NCBI RefSeq assembly: GCF_023159225.1
Contig: NC_063161.1
Coordinates: 76,360,267 to 76,424,266 of the forward strand
Direction: 5' to 3'
Source: Perognathus longimembris pacificus
Taxonomy: Eukaryota; Chordata; Mammalia; Rodentia; Heteromyidae
DNA length: 64,000 nucleotides
Under the pieces are notes generated by a model. It saw only the letters and a list, made by a program, of their open reading frames with translations, was not told the DNA's origin and did not search any database. Of the stretch, positions 49,901 to 57,133 are shown in pieces. The number at the start of each line of letters is the position of its first letter. Within the stretch, counting starts at the first letter, position 1. The position numbers were made by a program, and so were the translations under genes.

Positions 49901-50859
49901 TTCAAATTAGGGAAATATATATATATGTAAATATACAGTCACACATATCTTTTTCTACTTTACTGATGTCATTTTGCCAGTACCAACCAACTACTTAGCA
50001 TGATGCCAAGTGATCCACTCCTGGTCTTCCTCTTACATCACTTCCTGTTAGTCATTCCCAAGATGGCTCTTCTCCCTTCCAGTGTCATAACTCATCTTTC
50101 TTTCTCATCTTCCAACTATCCTCACAGGTCATCGAGGCAGCCTCTGAGCCACCTGTTTCTCACCCACATCACAGCAACTTGGAAAAAAACAGGGTAGCGC
50201 ATCCACAGGCATTGGGTGTGAACATGGGGGGTTGTCTTGCCCCAGGAATGGCCCCTCTCCTGAAGCACCAAAACTCTTGGGGAAAAGTCTCTGGAAGAAT
50301 TCTCGTGGCTCAGTTTCCCCCTGAATCAGAGGGAGGTCACGACTTTTTTTTTTTTTTTTGGTTTTTTGATAAGTTTGCCTGGAAAAGACAACCAAGTTAC
50401 CTGGCGAAAATGAGATTAGCAGGATGGAAGGCTATGGAACAGAAAAAAAAAAAAAAAAGCGAGCACAGGGGGCCCAAGAGGCCAGAGGGCTCAGATATTG
50501 GGGAGACAAGGAGAAAGGCCAGAGGGAAGAAGGTAGGCGGCGGGCAGAGGGCTGAGCAAGGAGGGGGGCAGGCGAGGAGGCCGCCCCCACTCCCGGGCAG
50601 ATAAGGCGAAGCGCCCCAACTCTGCATGAGGAGAGATCTGAAGACCCCCTCCCCCTCCCCAATCTCCACTCAACCTCCGTCACGTCCCAGTCCGGGCGAG
50701 AGGCCGGGCCCTGACCCCGCGAGGCAACCCCCTAGGCCGGGCCCTGACCTCTCGCCCCCGACCCCGACCCCGGGCCGGGCCTTACGTGTTGTCCTGGTTG
50801 AAGTTGGCGAACAGCAGCTGGCCGGCGCCGGCCTCGCCGCTCTGGCTCGCCAGGTTCAT
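23710..50859 (-). CDS. WIPI2: WIPI2, WD-repeat protein interacting with phosphoinositides 2 (whole coding span, 12 constitutive coding exons plus one cassette)
   Basis: WIPI2 is a seven-bladed WD40-type PROPPIN. It binds PtdIns3P on nascent autophagosome membranes and recruits ATG16L1, so that LC3 is lipidated there. Twelve exons with GT-AG borders join in frame: coding lengths 74, 83, 170, 97, 98, 93, 71, 108, 165, 108, 158 and 113 nt total 1338 nt, or 445 codons plus stop. The product closely matches the mammalian protein as I know it. The phosphoinositide-binding FRRG motif falls at residues 223-226 (R224, R225). R108, the arginine known to contact ATG16L1, is the second-last residue of exon 4. 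No frameshift or internal stop is seen. The start codon has G at -3 (gcagccATGa) and lies in a CpG island. Including the 18-codon cassette (48270-48323) would give 463 residues. Using the inner exon 12 donor would remove 9. The next gene downstream is SLC29A4 on the same strand, the conserved mammalian order. Confidence 0.97.
23823..24581 (-). other. WIPI2 intron 12
   Basis: Between exon 12 and the terminal exon. Mostly unique; a B1-like stretch ('acccagctacgtgggaggtt') occurs near 24195-24260. Confidence 0.8.
24582..24739 (-). CDS. WIPI2: WIPI2 exon 12, long form, with a possible internal GC donor
   Basis: A 158-nt exon, acceptor 'cccctctag', donor gtaagt. It encodes (R)[18 protein letters not shown] to SSPTRL, then GKGQDANLE. 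This is the flexible C-terminal tail after the propeller. An inner site at 24609|24608 reads cttg|gcaagg. Splicing there would drop exactly nine codons (GKGQDANLE) and keep the frame, matching the length difference between known mammalian isoforms. The inner site is a GC-AG type donor. The tail differs from human at several positions, as expected for a disordered region. Confidence 0.93.
24924..25131 (+). repeat. IDL-Geo SINE in WIPI2 intron 11
   Basis: Near-consensus full copy with A-tail, opposite in orientation to the gene. A B1-like piece follows (25150-25272). Confidence 0.92.
25478..25585 (-). CDS. WIPI2: WIPI2 exon 11
   Basis: A 108-nt exon, acceptor 'ctcgctag', donor gtgagg. It encodes (T)[17 protein letters not shown] through ECALMRQH. 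Phase 2 at both ends. Confidence 0.94.
25987..26030 (+). repeat. G-run / purine tract
   Basis: About 14 consecutive G then gagagggaggga, in WIPI2 intron 10. Confidence 0.8.
26159..26323 (-). CDS. WIPI2: WIPI2 exon 10
   Basis: A 165-nt exon, acceptor 'tccttgcag', donor gtgagt. It encodes (K)[16 protein letters not shown] to [10 protein letters not shown] plus two bases of Thr. This includes the loop of blade 6, described in PROPPINs as helping membrane insertion. Confidence 0.95.
26830..26937 (-). CDS. WIPI2: WIPI2 exon 9
   Basis: A 108-nt exon, acceptor 'ctccccag', donor gtgagt. It encodes (R)[16 protein letters not shown] through FKLETVKE. Asn replaces the Ser I remember in the human CVSICS segment; this is a minor change. 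Confidence 0.95.
26938..28044 (-). other. WIPI2 intron 8
   Basis: Unique sequence with a small (GT)n/(AC)n patch near 27345-27415. No SINE recognised. Confidence 0.8.
28045..28115 (-). CDS. WIPI2: WIPI2 exon 8 (FRRG phosphoinositide-binding motif)
   Basis: A 71-nt exon, acceptor 'catcccag', donor gtaagg. It encodes [18 protein letters not shown] followed by RRGVK. F223-R224-R225-G226 is the PROPPIN signature that binds PtdIns3P and PtdIns(3,5)P2. Both arginines are intact, so membrane binding is expected to be retained. Confidence 0.97.
30286..30520 (+). repeat. B1-like/Geo composite SINE, near consensus
   Basis: A clean example of the composite: 'ggcaccggtggctcacgcct', 'cttatctccaattaaccacc', 'tggcgctgtggctcaagtgg', A-tail. 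Confidence 0.9.
31130..31400 (+). mobile_element. MaLR-type LTR remnant in WIPI2 intron 7
   Basis: 'ccccagctggtggccaac', 'ccactgggaggtgtgccctc', 'tgccttgccacaggcccaaa', 'gatggagccaactgg' and terminal 'ctctcaggtgtt' follow the MaLR LTR pattern. It is antisense to WIPI2. Confidence 0.6.
31450..31542 (-). CDS. WIPI2: WIPI2 exon 7
   Basis: A 93-nt exon, acceptor 'ctctgcag', donor gtaggt, phase 0 at both ends. It encodes 31 residues from [16 protein letters not shown] to LATASEK. An old MaLR-like LTR remnant lies in the intron about 50 bases past the donor. Confidence 0.95.
31836..31933 (-). CDS. WIPI2: WIPI2 exon 6
   Basis: A 98-nt exon, acceptor 'cctcacag', donor gtgagg. It encodes [18 protein letters not shown] through VFDTINL and ends in phase 0. 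Confidence 0.95.
32165..32640 (-). repeat. Two reversed B1-like/Geo SINEs in WIPI2 intron 5
   Basis: Copies at about 32165-32402 and 32470-32640, each beginning with a T-run and 'cctgg/caggcttgaactcag'. The second is shortened. Confidence 0.8.
32699..32795 (-). CDS. WIPI2: WIPI2 exon 5
   Basis: A 97-nt exon, acceptor 'ctttgtag', donor gtaagc. It starts in phase 0 with [14 protein letters not shown] and ends in ETPPNPA plus one base of Gly. The reading continues the propeller without a break. Confidence 0.95.
32796..34328 (-). other. WIPI2 intron 4
   Basis: Unique sequence plus one B1-like/Geo SINE at 33768-34000 (+). No other feature recognised. Confidence 0.8.
34329..34498 (-). CDS. WIPI2: WIPI2 exon 4 (ATG16L1-contact arginine)
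   Basis: A 170-nt exon between acceptor 'gattccag' and donor gtgagt, encoding residues 53-109 ([13 protein letters not shown] to VKLNRQ). Arg108, the residue reported to be needed for ATG16L1 recruitment by WIPI2b, lies just before the donor. The exon ends in phase 0. Confidence 0.97.
35525..35722 (-). repeat. IDL-Geo SINE, reversed, 14-bp target duplication
   Basis: Flanked by ctctctgcattttt at 35511-35524 and 35723-35736, exact. Confidence 0.93.
36561..36773 (+). repeat. IDL-Geo SINE with 15-bp target duplication
   Basis: Flanks aaaagtaagcaagtg (36546-36560) and aaaagtgagcaagtg (36774-36788) differ at one base. A B1-like/Geo SINE follows at 36789-37010. Confidence 0.88.
37025..37340 (+). 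mobile_element. L1 tail fragment split by a B1
   Basis: 'aatcccactacagtattttc', 'gcatgaaaacatattcctac' and 'ttaatagcagctttatccaa' resemble the L1 3' region. A B1-like piece lies at about 37158-37245. Confidence 0.5.
39280..39494 (+). repeat. Young IDL-Geo SINE, perfect 16-bp target duplication
   Basis: aacaatgctgccggcc occurs exactly at 39264-39279 and 39495-39510. The copy is near consensus with a long A-tail. It sits in WIPI2 intron 3, antisense to the gene. Confidence 0.97.
39998..40265 (-). repeat. (GT)n and old reversed SINE
   Basis: A (GT)n of about 22 units (39998-40043) abuts a diverged reversed element ending 'gtagctgggattacaggtgt'. Confidence 0.75.
40883..40918 (+). repeat. (CA)n microsatellite
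   Basis: About 18 CA units in WIPI2 intron 3. Confidence 0.95.
41535..41910 (+). mobile_element. L1 tail fragment interrupted by B1 SINE
   Basis: 'taaaatggtacagccacttt' and 'ggtccacacaaagacttata' are the L1 3' pattern, resuming at 'atgaatgttcacagtaacct' after a B1-like SINE at 41683-41795. Confidence 0.65.
41954..42184 (+). repeat. IDL-Geo SINE with 13-bp target duplication
   Basis: caaaacaacagtc at 41941-41953 and 42185-42197. The tail has become an (AAAT)n-type run. Confidence 0.93.
42205..42545 (+). mobile_element. MaLR-type LTR remnant
   Basis: 'tctattgtggtctgaacatg' near the start and 'gagctccaagactaagtata' followed by 'aagagtattttgtgctagca' near the end follow the MaLR pattern. Diverged, no TSD seen. 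Confidence 0.5.
43267..43505 (+). repeat. B1-like/Geo SINE
   Basis: 'caggcaccgatggctcacac', 'tcatctccaactgaccacc', Geo tail. Lies about 210 bp downstream of the WIPI2 exon 3 donor. Confidence 0.88.
43713..43795 (-). CDS. WIPI2: WIPI2 exon 3
   Basis: An 83-nt exon between acceptor 'ttttttgcag' and donor gtaagt. It encodes residues 26-52 plus the first base of codon 53, from [13 protein letters not shown] to EQIYEC. This is the first blade of the beta-propeller. Phase 2 in, phase 1 out. Confidence 0.95.
46175..46377 (-). repeat. IDL-Geo SINE, reversed (stack member 1)
   Basis: Flanked by acataagcactttt at about 46160-46174 and 46378-46391. Confidence 0.93.
46415..46612 (-). repeat. IDL-Geo SINE, reversed (stack member 2)
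   Basis: Target agtgaactttt at 46404-46414 repeats at 46616-46626. Confidence 0.93.
46627..46830 (-). repeat. IDL-Geo SINE, reversed (stack member 3)
   Basis: Uses the same target: agtgaactttt again at 46833-46843, so members 2 and 3 share one insertion site. Confidence 0.93.
48270..48323 (-). CDS. WIPI2: WIPI2 candidate alternative cassette exon 2 (18 codons)
   Basis: It is exactly 54 nt, bounded by acceptor 'aaactag' behind a long T-rich tract and by the weak donor gttagt. Its phase matches both neighbours: A completes Thr25, and the final TG joins the G of exon 3 to give Trp. The encoded peptide is [18 protein letters not shown]. The human long isoform (WIPI2a), as I remember it, has an 18-residue insert at this point reading EVKGASRAAGLGRRAVVW. 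Length, position, phase and the V-K, R-A, G, R and final W positions agree. The middle is diverged and more basic, and contains a short (GAC)n-like run. The weak donor fits alternative use. No transcript was available to confirm it. Confidence 0.65.
48324..50785 (-). other. WIPI2 intron 1
   Basis: AT-richer unique sequence. Old, diverged reversed SINE-like pieces occur at about 49245-49560. No other feature recognised. Confidence 0.7.
50786..50859 (-). CDS. WIPI2: WIPI2 exon 1, coding part
   Basis: The ATG is read at 50859-50857 on the minus strand. The exon encodes residues 1-24 and two bases of codon 25, ending 'aacac' before the donor gtaagg. The peptide begins [14 protein letters not shown], the known WIPI2 N-terminus. 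The phase-2 end lets it join either exon 3 (codon ACG) or the cassette exon (codon ACA); both encode Thr25. The 5'UTR continues upstream into the CpG island. I cannot place the transcription start exactly. Confidence 0.96.
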
Positions 50860-51183
50860 GGCTGCGCGCGCGGCGGGTGGGCCCGCGGGGGCGCGCGCGC
50901 GGGGCCGGGTCGGGCTGCGCTCAGGGTCGGCGCCGGGACCCGCTCGCCACCACAGTCGCCGCCACTCGCTGCTCGGGGACCAACCGCCGCCTCATCCCGT
51001 CCCCGCTCTTGTTTATGCTCCGGAGCCGGGCTGCCTAAAGCGCCTGCGCGGCCCCGCCCACCACGGCGCACGGCCTGATGCGGCGCAGGCGCACTGGAGA
51101 GGCCCCGCCCCCTCGGCTCCCGGTCCCGGCTCGGGTTCGTGAGGGGCACGCAGGCGTGGGAGCGTGCGGCAGCGCGCGACGGC

Positions 51184-51195
51184 CGCGCATGCGCA
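51184..51195. promoter_or_regulatory. NRF1-type site CGCGCATGCGCA
   Basis: It matches the palindromic NRF1 consensus (YGCGCAYGCGCR) at every position, about 325 bp upstream of the WIPI2 ATG. A half-matched copy (gcgcaggcgca) lies at 51083-51093. Occupancy is not shown. Confidence 0.55.
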
Positions 51196-51374
51196 CGGGG
51201 GAAGCGCCGTCCGCTGGTCTGGGGGCGCCCTCTGCGCGCCGGTTGGTGCGAAGTCTGGGAAGCGCCCCAGCTTTTTCCGGTGCTCGCTGCCGCCGTGTGA
51301 AGGAGTTGTCGCCCCATCGCACTGACGTGAAAACCGAGGCCTAGAACTGCCAGTCGTTTGCCAGGTGTTAAGAA

Positions 51375-51640
51375 TTGAGGCTGAGGCGGTCGCCGGTGGC
51401 TCAGGCCTGTCATCCTAGGTACTCAGGAGGCTGAGGTCTGAGGATCGCGGTTCGAAGCCCGAAGGGGCAGCAAAGTCCATGAGACTTATCTCCAATGAAC
51501 CACCAGACCAGACGCCACCAGAAAACTAGAAGTGGGGTTGTGGCTCAGAGTGGTAGAGCCCTAGTCTTCAGCACAAAAATCTCAGAGACAGCGCCTCTGC
51601 CGCGAGTTCAAATCCCACCACTGACAAAAAAGAAAAAAGG
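51375..51640 (+). repeat. B1-like/Geo SINE beside the WIPI2 promoter
   Basis: 'gtcgccggtggctcaggcct', 'actcaggaggctgaggtctg', Geo tail, A-rich end. It starts about 55 bp past the CpG island edge. A shortened IDL-Geo follows at 51646-51795. Confidence 0.85.
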
Positions 51641-51799
51641 TTCCTCGCTGGGAGTGCGGCCTAGAGTGCTTGCCTAGCATGCTTGAAGCCTTGGGTTTGA
51701 TTCCTCAGCACCACATATATAGAAAAAGCCAGAAGTGGCCCTGTGGCTCAAGTGGTAGAGTGCTAGCCTTGAAAAGCAAAAAGAAGCCAGGGACATACA

Positions 51800-52244
51800 T
51801 ATTCCTGCTTTGGCCAGGGGGCATGGCTCTAGTGGATTATTCTAAGAAAATATCAGCCAGAAGGAAAAAGAGGAATGGCTTTGGATAAGGAAGGATTTTT
51901 TTTTTTAAATTGAAAGTCTTAAACGGCTACTTCCAAAGTGGAATGAAGACACGCCTTGGGAGGTTCCGAAGTAGAGGGTGTGGTTATGTTGTGATTGCTT
52001 GGAGAATTGTTAATCTTATCTCAAAGTCTTTTAATGATGGCTTAATGTAAATGTATTTTTACCCTATTGACACTAGCCAATCTCTTGAGTTCAGCCAATC
52101 TGAGCAGTGGGTTGCTTGCCAGATGTTTGGCTGTTGGCACACCTTCTGCTGAAGTAAATTTTGCCTTGCTGAGACAATTGTGTTTTCATGTCTATTGTTG
52201 GGACTCCAGTGGTTCCTGGAAAGCACATCACTATCTTGACTCAA
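51800..52244. other. Intergenic, nothing recognised
   Basis: Unique AT-rich sequence between SINEs. Confidence 0.4.
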
Positions 52245-53365
52245 GGCTTTGACCTGAAGATCACAGTTCAAAAGCCAGTCTGGGCAGGAAAGTCTTTGAG
52301 ACTCTTATCTCCAATTAGCCAGGAAAAGAAAGCCAGGAGTGGAGTTGTGTTTCAAGTGGTCTAGCACCAGCCTTGAGCAGAAAAGGCCAAGTGAGAATAC
52401 AAGGTCCTAAGTTCAAGCCCTAGTACTGGCATGTACATGTTTGCAAACACACACACACACACGAAAAATATATAAAGGCTACAAAATATGAGCCACTGTT
52501 TTTTACTCCCATTTGCTGCATGGGGAATAGTTTGGTGGAATGATCTACTTCCCTTGGAATTTGTGGGTCACTGGCCAAGGTAGCTCTCTGGTGAAGCCTT
52601 CCCCACCAAAAAAAAAAAAAAGGAAAAAATGGAGTCTCTGATGAGCACATATTCATTCCAAGTCCTCCCACTTTTATTTTTGTGTCATTGCTGGGGTTTG
52701 AACTCAGGGCATGGACACTGTCTCTGAGTTTCTTCTGTTCAAGGATGTCTTTTCACCACTTGAGCCACAGCTCTACTTCTGGATTGTGTTTTGTTTTTGT
52801 TTTTGGTTGGTGGTGGGGCTTGAACTCTGGGCCTGGGTGCTTCCTGAGCTCTTCAGCTCAAGGCTAGGGCTTTACCATTTAGAACCACAGCACCACTTCT
52901 GCTCTTCTGGTGGTTAATCGGAGATAAGAGTCTCACAGACGTTCCTGCCTGAGCTGGCTTTGAACTTCAATCCTCATATCTCAGCGTCCTGATTAGCTAG
53001 GATTATAGGTGTGAGCCACTGGCACCTGGTTTTCTTAAATTTTGTTTTTGTTTGCCAGTCCTGGGGCTTAAGCTCAGGGCTTGAGCACTGCCCTGGCTTC
53101 TTTTTGCTCAAGGCTAACACTCTACCACTTGAGCCATAGTGCCACTTCCAGCTTTTTCTGTTTATGTGGTGCTGAGGAGTCAAACCCAGGGCTTTATGCA
53201 TGGTAGCAAGCACTGTACTGCTAAGCCACATTCCCAGCCCCCTCTTTTTTTTTTTTTTAAGTAGTTTATTGGAAATAAAAGTCTCAGGGACTTTCCTGCC
53301 CATGCTTTGAGCTGAGACCTTCAGATCTCAGCCTCCTGAGTCGCTAAGGAGTATAGGTACCTGTA
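52245..53365. repeat. SINE-dense block
   Basis: Contains a + B1-like/Geo copy (52245-52440), reversed copies at about 52690-52790 and 52795-53035, a reversed IDL-Geo at 53046-53240 and a reversed fragment at 53260-53365. The pieces appear nested in one another. Confidence 0.8.
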
Positions 53366-53810
53366 TTCCTCCTTTACCTTTCACATCCTCTTTTCAGCAT
53401 CATTCTCTGCCTGCAGGAAGAGTCTTGATGTCAGTGATGAGTCCCTTTGTCTCCTGTGCTTCTGCTTTTCTGGTAGGGTCTGACTTTGTTTTAGGGACCT
53501 CTCAGTCCTCAGAATGGCAAACCAGGGATCCTGTCATCCTTGAGAGTTACACCTCAATTTTGAGGTTCCTCTGACTGAAGGAGAGGCCTCATCAGGCACA
53601 GTACCCCAATTCTGTCCCTTCACCCAATGGGATGCCCCAGGGATTCATGGGACAAGATGCTTCTCTCCCCTGAAACTCCCTTCTGGACTGCAGGCTGCAG
53701 ACACTGGGCTAAATTTGATTCTTAAATGCTTAAAAAGGAAATACTCAATTTTAGCCATGTGACTGGCTCACAAAAGCCAGATGGGAAAAATCTGGTCTCA
53801 AAGTGACACT
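53366..53810. other. Intergenic unique sequence
   Basis: No recognised gene or repeat. Confidence 0.35.
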
Positions 53811-53814
53811 TTTT

Positions 53815-54540
53815 TTTTTGGTCAGTCTTGGGGCTTGAACTCAGGGTCTGGGTGCAGTCCTTGGGCTTTTTTTTGCTCAAGGCTGGCACTCTCGTTGTAG
53901 CACCAGTTTCCAACTTGATTTTTCCTGTGTTATTCCTCTAAATGGTCTTGCTTGAACTCAGGGTCTTGCCTGAACTCAGATGCTATCTCTAAGTTTTGTT
54001 GTTGTTGCTCAGGCTGATGCTCTGCCACTTGAGCCATAGCTCCACTTCCAGCTTTTTGATGGAAAGTGAAGGACTGATTCGTGTCTTACTCCCCCAGGTC
54101 AGGCACAATACCAGGTGCATACTCACCTTCTTGTTTGTTGGCAGTCATTCTGACCTTGGCTTAGCTGGAAACCCCCTCACCCCAGGAAGAACATTCCACT
54201 TGGGGTCTGGCCCAGGACACGGCCCTTGGCCCCCAGGAGACCATAGCCCATTTTTTTATTTTCTGCTTCCTTGTTAAGGTCCATGTAAACCCAGCCCCAA
54301 ACCCAGCCCCTTGTACAACCTCCATGCCTGTAGGAAGATCTGTGCCCCTTGCTGGCAATAAACAGTCCTCGCCTGTTGACGATGGAGTCTGGTCTAGTCC
54401 TTTTCCATTCTCCTCCATCTTCCTAACAGAAAGTCTCATAGACTTTCCTGCCTAGGCTGGCTTTGATCCTCAATCCTCAGATCTCAGCCTCTTGGATAGA
54501 TGGGATTACAGGTGTGAGCCACTGCACTCAGCTTCTAAAA
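53815..54540 (-). repeat. Reversed SINE sequence split by an LTR
   Basis: SINE sequence runs to 'ccacttccagctttttgatg' at 54060, breaks, and resumes at 54434 with 'tctcatagactttcctgcct' to 'gtgtgagccactg'. The missing junction is occupied by the LTR at 54067-54428. Confidence 0.85.
54067..54428 (+). mobile_element. Solo LTR (362 bp), 5-bp target duplication GAAAG
   Basis: Begins TGAAGGACTG, ends TTCCTAACA and is flanked by GAAAG at 54062-54066 and 54429-54433. An AATAAA lies about 75 bp from its 3' end. It is inserted into a reversed SINE. The 5-bp duplication fits ERV3/MaLR-like integrases better than 4-bp gammaretroviral ones. No internal viral genes are present. Confidence 0.82.
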
Positions 54541-54546
54541 GGTCTC

Positions 54547-54965
54547 TAATTCCTGTAATGGTTCCTTATATGATTCCAGGACTTCATACTTTTTTCTCAG
54601 GATTGGGACTTGTGGGAGGGATGTTGAATGTGTCTAACCCCTTCTAAAACTAAAGATCGCCTTGACATGTTGGAAGATCTCCAGCTCTCCTCGGATCCAG
54701 ACCAATTTCTAGCCCTTCCATTTGCCTAGCTCCTCCTAGAGGCTTCCACCCCTCCAGGGGTGAGGAATAATCTGTCCCATGGCCATACAGGACCTGAGAA
54801 ATCACTTGGTACATCCCAAGACAGACTCATGAGCTTCTTGTGGGCTGCAATGGGCTGTCCGCTGGTATATAATTTAGTGTGATCCATGAAGGATGTTATA
54901 AATATTCAGATGGCCCTTGGCAGAAAAATGACTCCCTGCCCTGATAGGGAAATGGAAATGGAGAG
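54547..54965. other. Unique spacer between the inverted LTRs
   Basis: No gene or repeat recognised. It could be eroded ERV sequence, but nothing in it proves that. Confidence 0.3.
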
Positions 54966-54971
54966 TGGAAT

Positions 54972-55354
54972 GTCCTGAAAGTTAGGTGCCAGTGGCTCAC
55001 ACCTATAATTCTAGCTACTCAGGAGGCTGAGATCTGAGGATCGAAGTTTGAAGCCAGCCCAGGCAGAAAAGTCTGTGTGACACTCTTACCTACAGTTAAC
55101 TACTGAAAAGTCAGAAATGGAGAGCTGTGGCTCAAGTGGTAGAGCTCCAGCCTTGAGTGAAAAATCTAAAGGATAGCATTCAGGCTCTGAGCATATATTT
55201 CTTTATTTTCACATAGACTGGGTCTGGCGGTGAACTATGTTGGCTGTCAATAATTGAGGGTTTGTAAACAGGACTTGAAAAACTGCTTCTTGGAAGTGGA
55301 ACTGTGGCTCAAAGTGGTAAAGTGCTAGCCTTGAGCAAAAAGCTCAGGGACAGT
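54972..55354 (+). repeat. B1-like/Geo SINE plus a second Geo piece cut by an LTR
   Basis: One copy at 54972-55190. A second Geo segment (55285-55354) stops at 'agctcagggacagt', where the LTR begins. Its remainder ('ctagtgaccaggccc') appears at 56510. Confidence 0.75.
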
Positions 55355-56509
55355 TGTTAGGAAAATGGAAGAGAATGGAAAAGGAATAGACGAGACTCAA
55401 TTGTCAACAGGCTAGGAATGTTTATTGCCAGAAGGGTCACAGACCTTCCTGTGGGTTTGGAGGTTGTGCGTGGAACTAGATTTGGGGGTAGGCTATATAT
55501 ATATTGGTCTTAACAAAAAAACAGAAAACAAAAAATGGGCTCTGGTTTCTTTGGGGTCAAGGGCAGTGCCCTGGACCAGGCCCAACTGGGGTGAGGGGCT
55601 CTTGTCTTCTAGGGCCAAGATGGGAATGGCCTGCCTGGGGACAGGCAGGTGAGTGCTACCTGGTGCTTTGCTTGACCTGAGGGAATAAGGTGGGAGTCAA
55701 TCTTTTGTAGTCCTTATTTGGATACATAAAAAGATTGGGCTGACAGACAATATTAATAGAATAAGTACAATTTTGATGTAACAAAGAGGGAGTATGTCTC
55801 TAGTTTGGAGAATCTGCATTTCTCCCATTTTTAGACACCAGGACAGTGTTTGCCCATTCTGGGATTTCGACCACATCGGCCTTCCTTTTGGAGGAAATCT
55901 TGGAATTCAATCATCTGTAAGATTTTGTGGTTTTGAAGGCAAGAGTTTGAAAAGCCCAAGTCTAATAGACTCCTTAAGGCTGACAAATTGAGTCTTTGAC
56001 TCCTATTTCCTGTTTAGGGAAAGGGACATGTTTCTCTCTCTTGTCCATTTCTCCCTACTTTAGCCTTCTTAGGCTAAAATAAACTCTTGATGGAACTTTT
56101 TGAAAAAGCGAGTTCTTTACTGAGATTCTCCCTGTACATGGCTTTAACTGTCTCATATACACGTTTCATACAGCCTTTCTTGTTAGAAGATAATTTCCCT
56201 AATGTGGAAACAAAAGGAACAAAGTAAAAGCTGAGCTCCATCCTCCAGTGATCTATTCACATAATAACATTCCTCCCCATGTAGGTTAAGGAAATGGGAT
56301 TAAAACAAACTTTGGATTCATTGGAATGACTTTTACAAATTTTGGCTATATATTTCCCTTTTTAACTCATTTTAAATACAGGTTTATGTTTGTCTCAGAA
56401 CTGGATAAAGAAAAGTTTCCCAAAAATGTGTCATGAAAGGAATGGAATAAATTACTCATGAATTAAAAAAAAAAAAGATTGGGCTGAGAGAGGAAAGGCA
56501 AGTCCTTCA
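55355..56509 (-). mobile_element. Second LTR of the same family, reversed, split by a retrocopy
   Basis: Reverse complement of the LTR at 54067: it starts TGTTAGGAAAATGG at 55355, carries AATAAA (RC near 55421) and ends AAGTCCTTCA at 56509. About three quarters of bases match the first copy by eye. The flanks acagt and ctagt are a decayed 5-bp duplication. A 728-bp poly(A) insert occupies 55744-56471. Confidence 0.75.
55744..56471 (+). pseudogene. Poly(A)-tailed retrocopy of an unidentified transcript
   Basis: A 16-bp direct repeat, aaaaagattgggctga, lies at 55728-55743 and 56472-56487. The insert ends with AATAAA (56445) about 15 bp before an A-run. The target on the bottom strand reads TTTTT/A, the usual L1 endonuclease site. 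These are the marks of L1-mediated mRNA retroposition. The body is AT-rich, UTR-like and has no convincing reading frame; I do not recognise the parent gene. Confidence 0.72.
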
Positions 56510-56554
56510 CTAGTGACCAGGCCCACACAACAACAACAACAACAAAAGAAATAG

Positions 56555-57012
56555 TTTTAGCCAGGTGCTGGTGGCTCCTGCTGTAACCTAGCAACTCAGG
56601 AGGCTGAGATCTGAAGATTGTGGTTCAAAGCCAGCCCAGCAGGAAAGTCTGTGAGACTCTTATTTCCAATTAACCATCAGAAAGCCATAAGTGGAGCTGT
56701 GGCTTAAGTGGTAGAACACTGGCCTTGAGAAAAAAAAGCTCAGGGACAGTGCCCAGACCCTGAGTTCAAGTCTCACATCCAACAAAACAAAACAGCTGAT
56801 TTTTTTTTTTTTTGGCCAGTCCTAGGGCTTGGACTGAGCATTGGGGCCTGAACATTGTTCCTGGCTTCTTTTTGCTCAAGGCTAGCACTCTACCACTTGA
56901 GCCACAGTGCCACTTCTAGCTTGTTCTGTTTATGTGGTGCTAAAGAATTGAACCCAAGGCTTCGTTCATGCTGGGCAAACACTTTATCACTAAGCCATAT
57001 TCCTAGCCCCAA
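56555..57012. repeat. B1-like/Geo SINE (+) followed by reversed IDL-Geo
   Basis: + copy at 56560-56797 ('ccaggtgctggtggctcctg', Geo tail); reversed IDL-Geo at 56802-57010 from the T-run to 'ttcctagcccc'. Confidence 0.85.
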
Positions 57013-57077
57013 CAAGTGATTTTTTAACCAAAGGATCTTAGTTTTTTTTCATTCTCTCATAAATACAATTTAGATTG

Positions 57078-57121
<44 letters not shown>

Positions 57122-57122
57122 T
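57078..57122 (+). repeat. (GT)n microsatellite
   Basis: About 20 GT units with one interruption, directly beside an LTR insertion. Confidence 0.9.
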
Positions 57123-57133
57123 GTTGGTACTGT

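Larger units (their letters stand above)
50480..51320. promoter_or_regulatory. WIPI2: CpG-island promoter of WIPI2
   Basis: A dense run of CpG and GC-rich sequence surrounds exon 1, with no TATA box at a useful distance. Upstream of the ATG on the WIPI2 strand are GC boxes, a perfect NRF1-type palindrome (51184-51195), a second NRF1-like site (51083-51093) and an ETS-type TTCCGG near 51276. This is the usual make-up of a broadly expressed gene's promoter. The low-complexity reading frames across it are by-products of GC content. Confidence 0.85.

Noticed and set aside
50856..51413. A 185-codon minus frame overlapping WIPI2 exon 1
   Set aside because: It is in a different frame from WIPI2 and spans the promoter CpG island. 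No domain, no splice support.
55794..55991. 65-codon frame inside the retrocopy
   Set aside because: Not recognisable, low coding character. The insert looks like a 3'UTR.
54067..56509. A provirus with gag/pol between two LTRs
   Set aside because: The LTRs are inverted, not direct, have different flanks, and the spacer is SINE and unique DNA with no viral reading frame.
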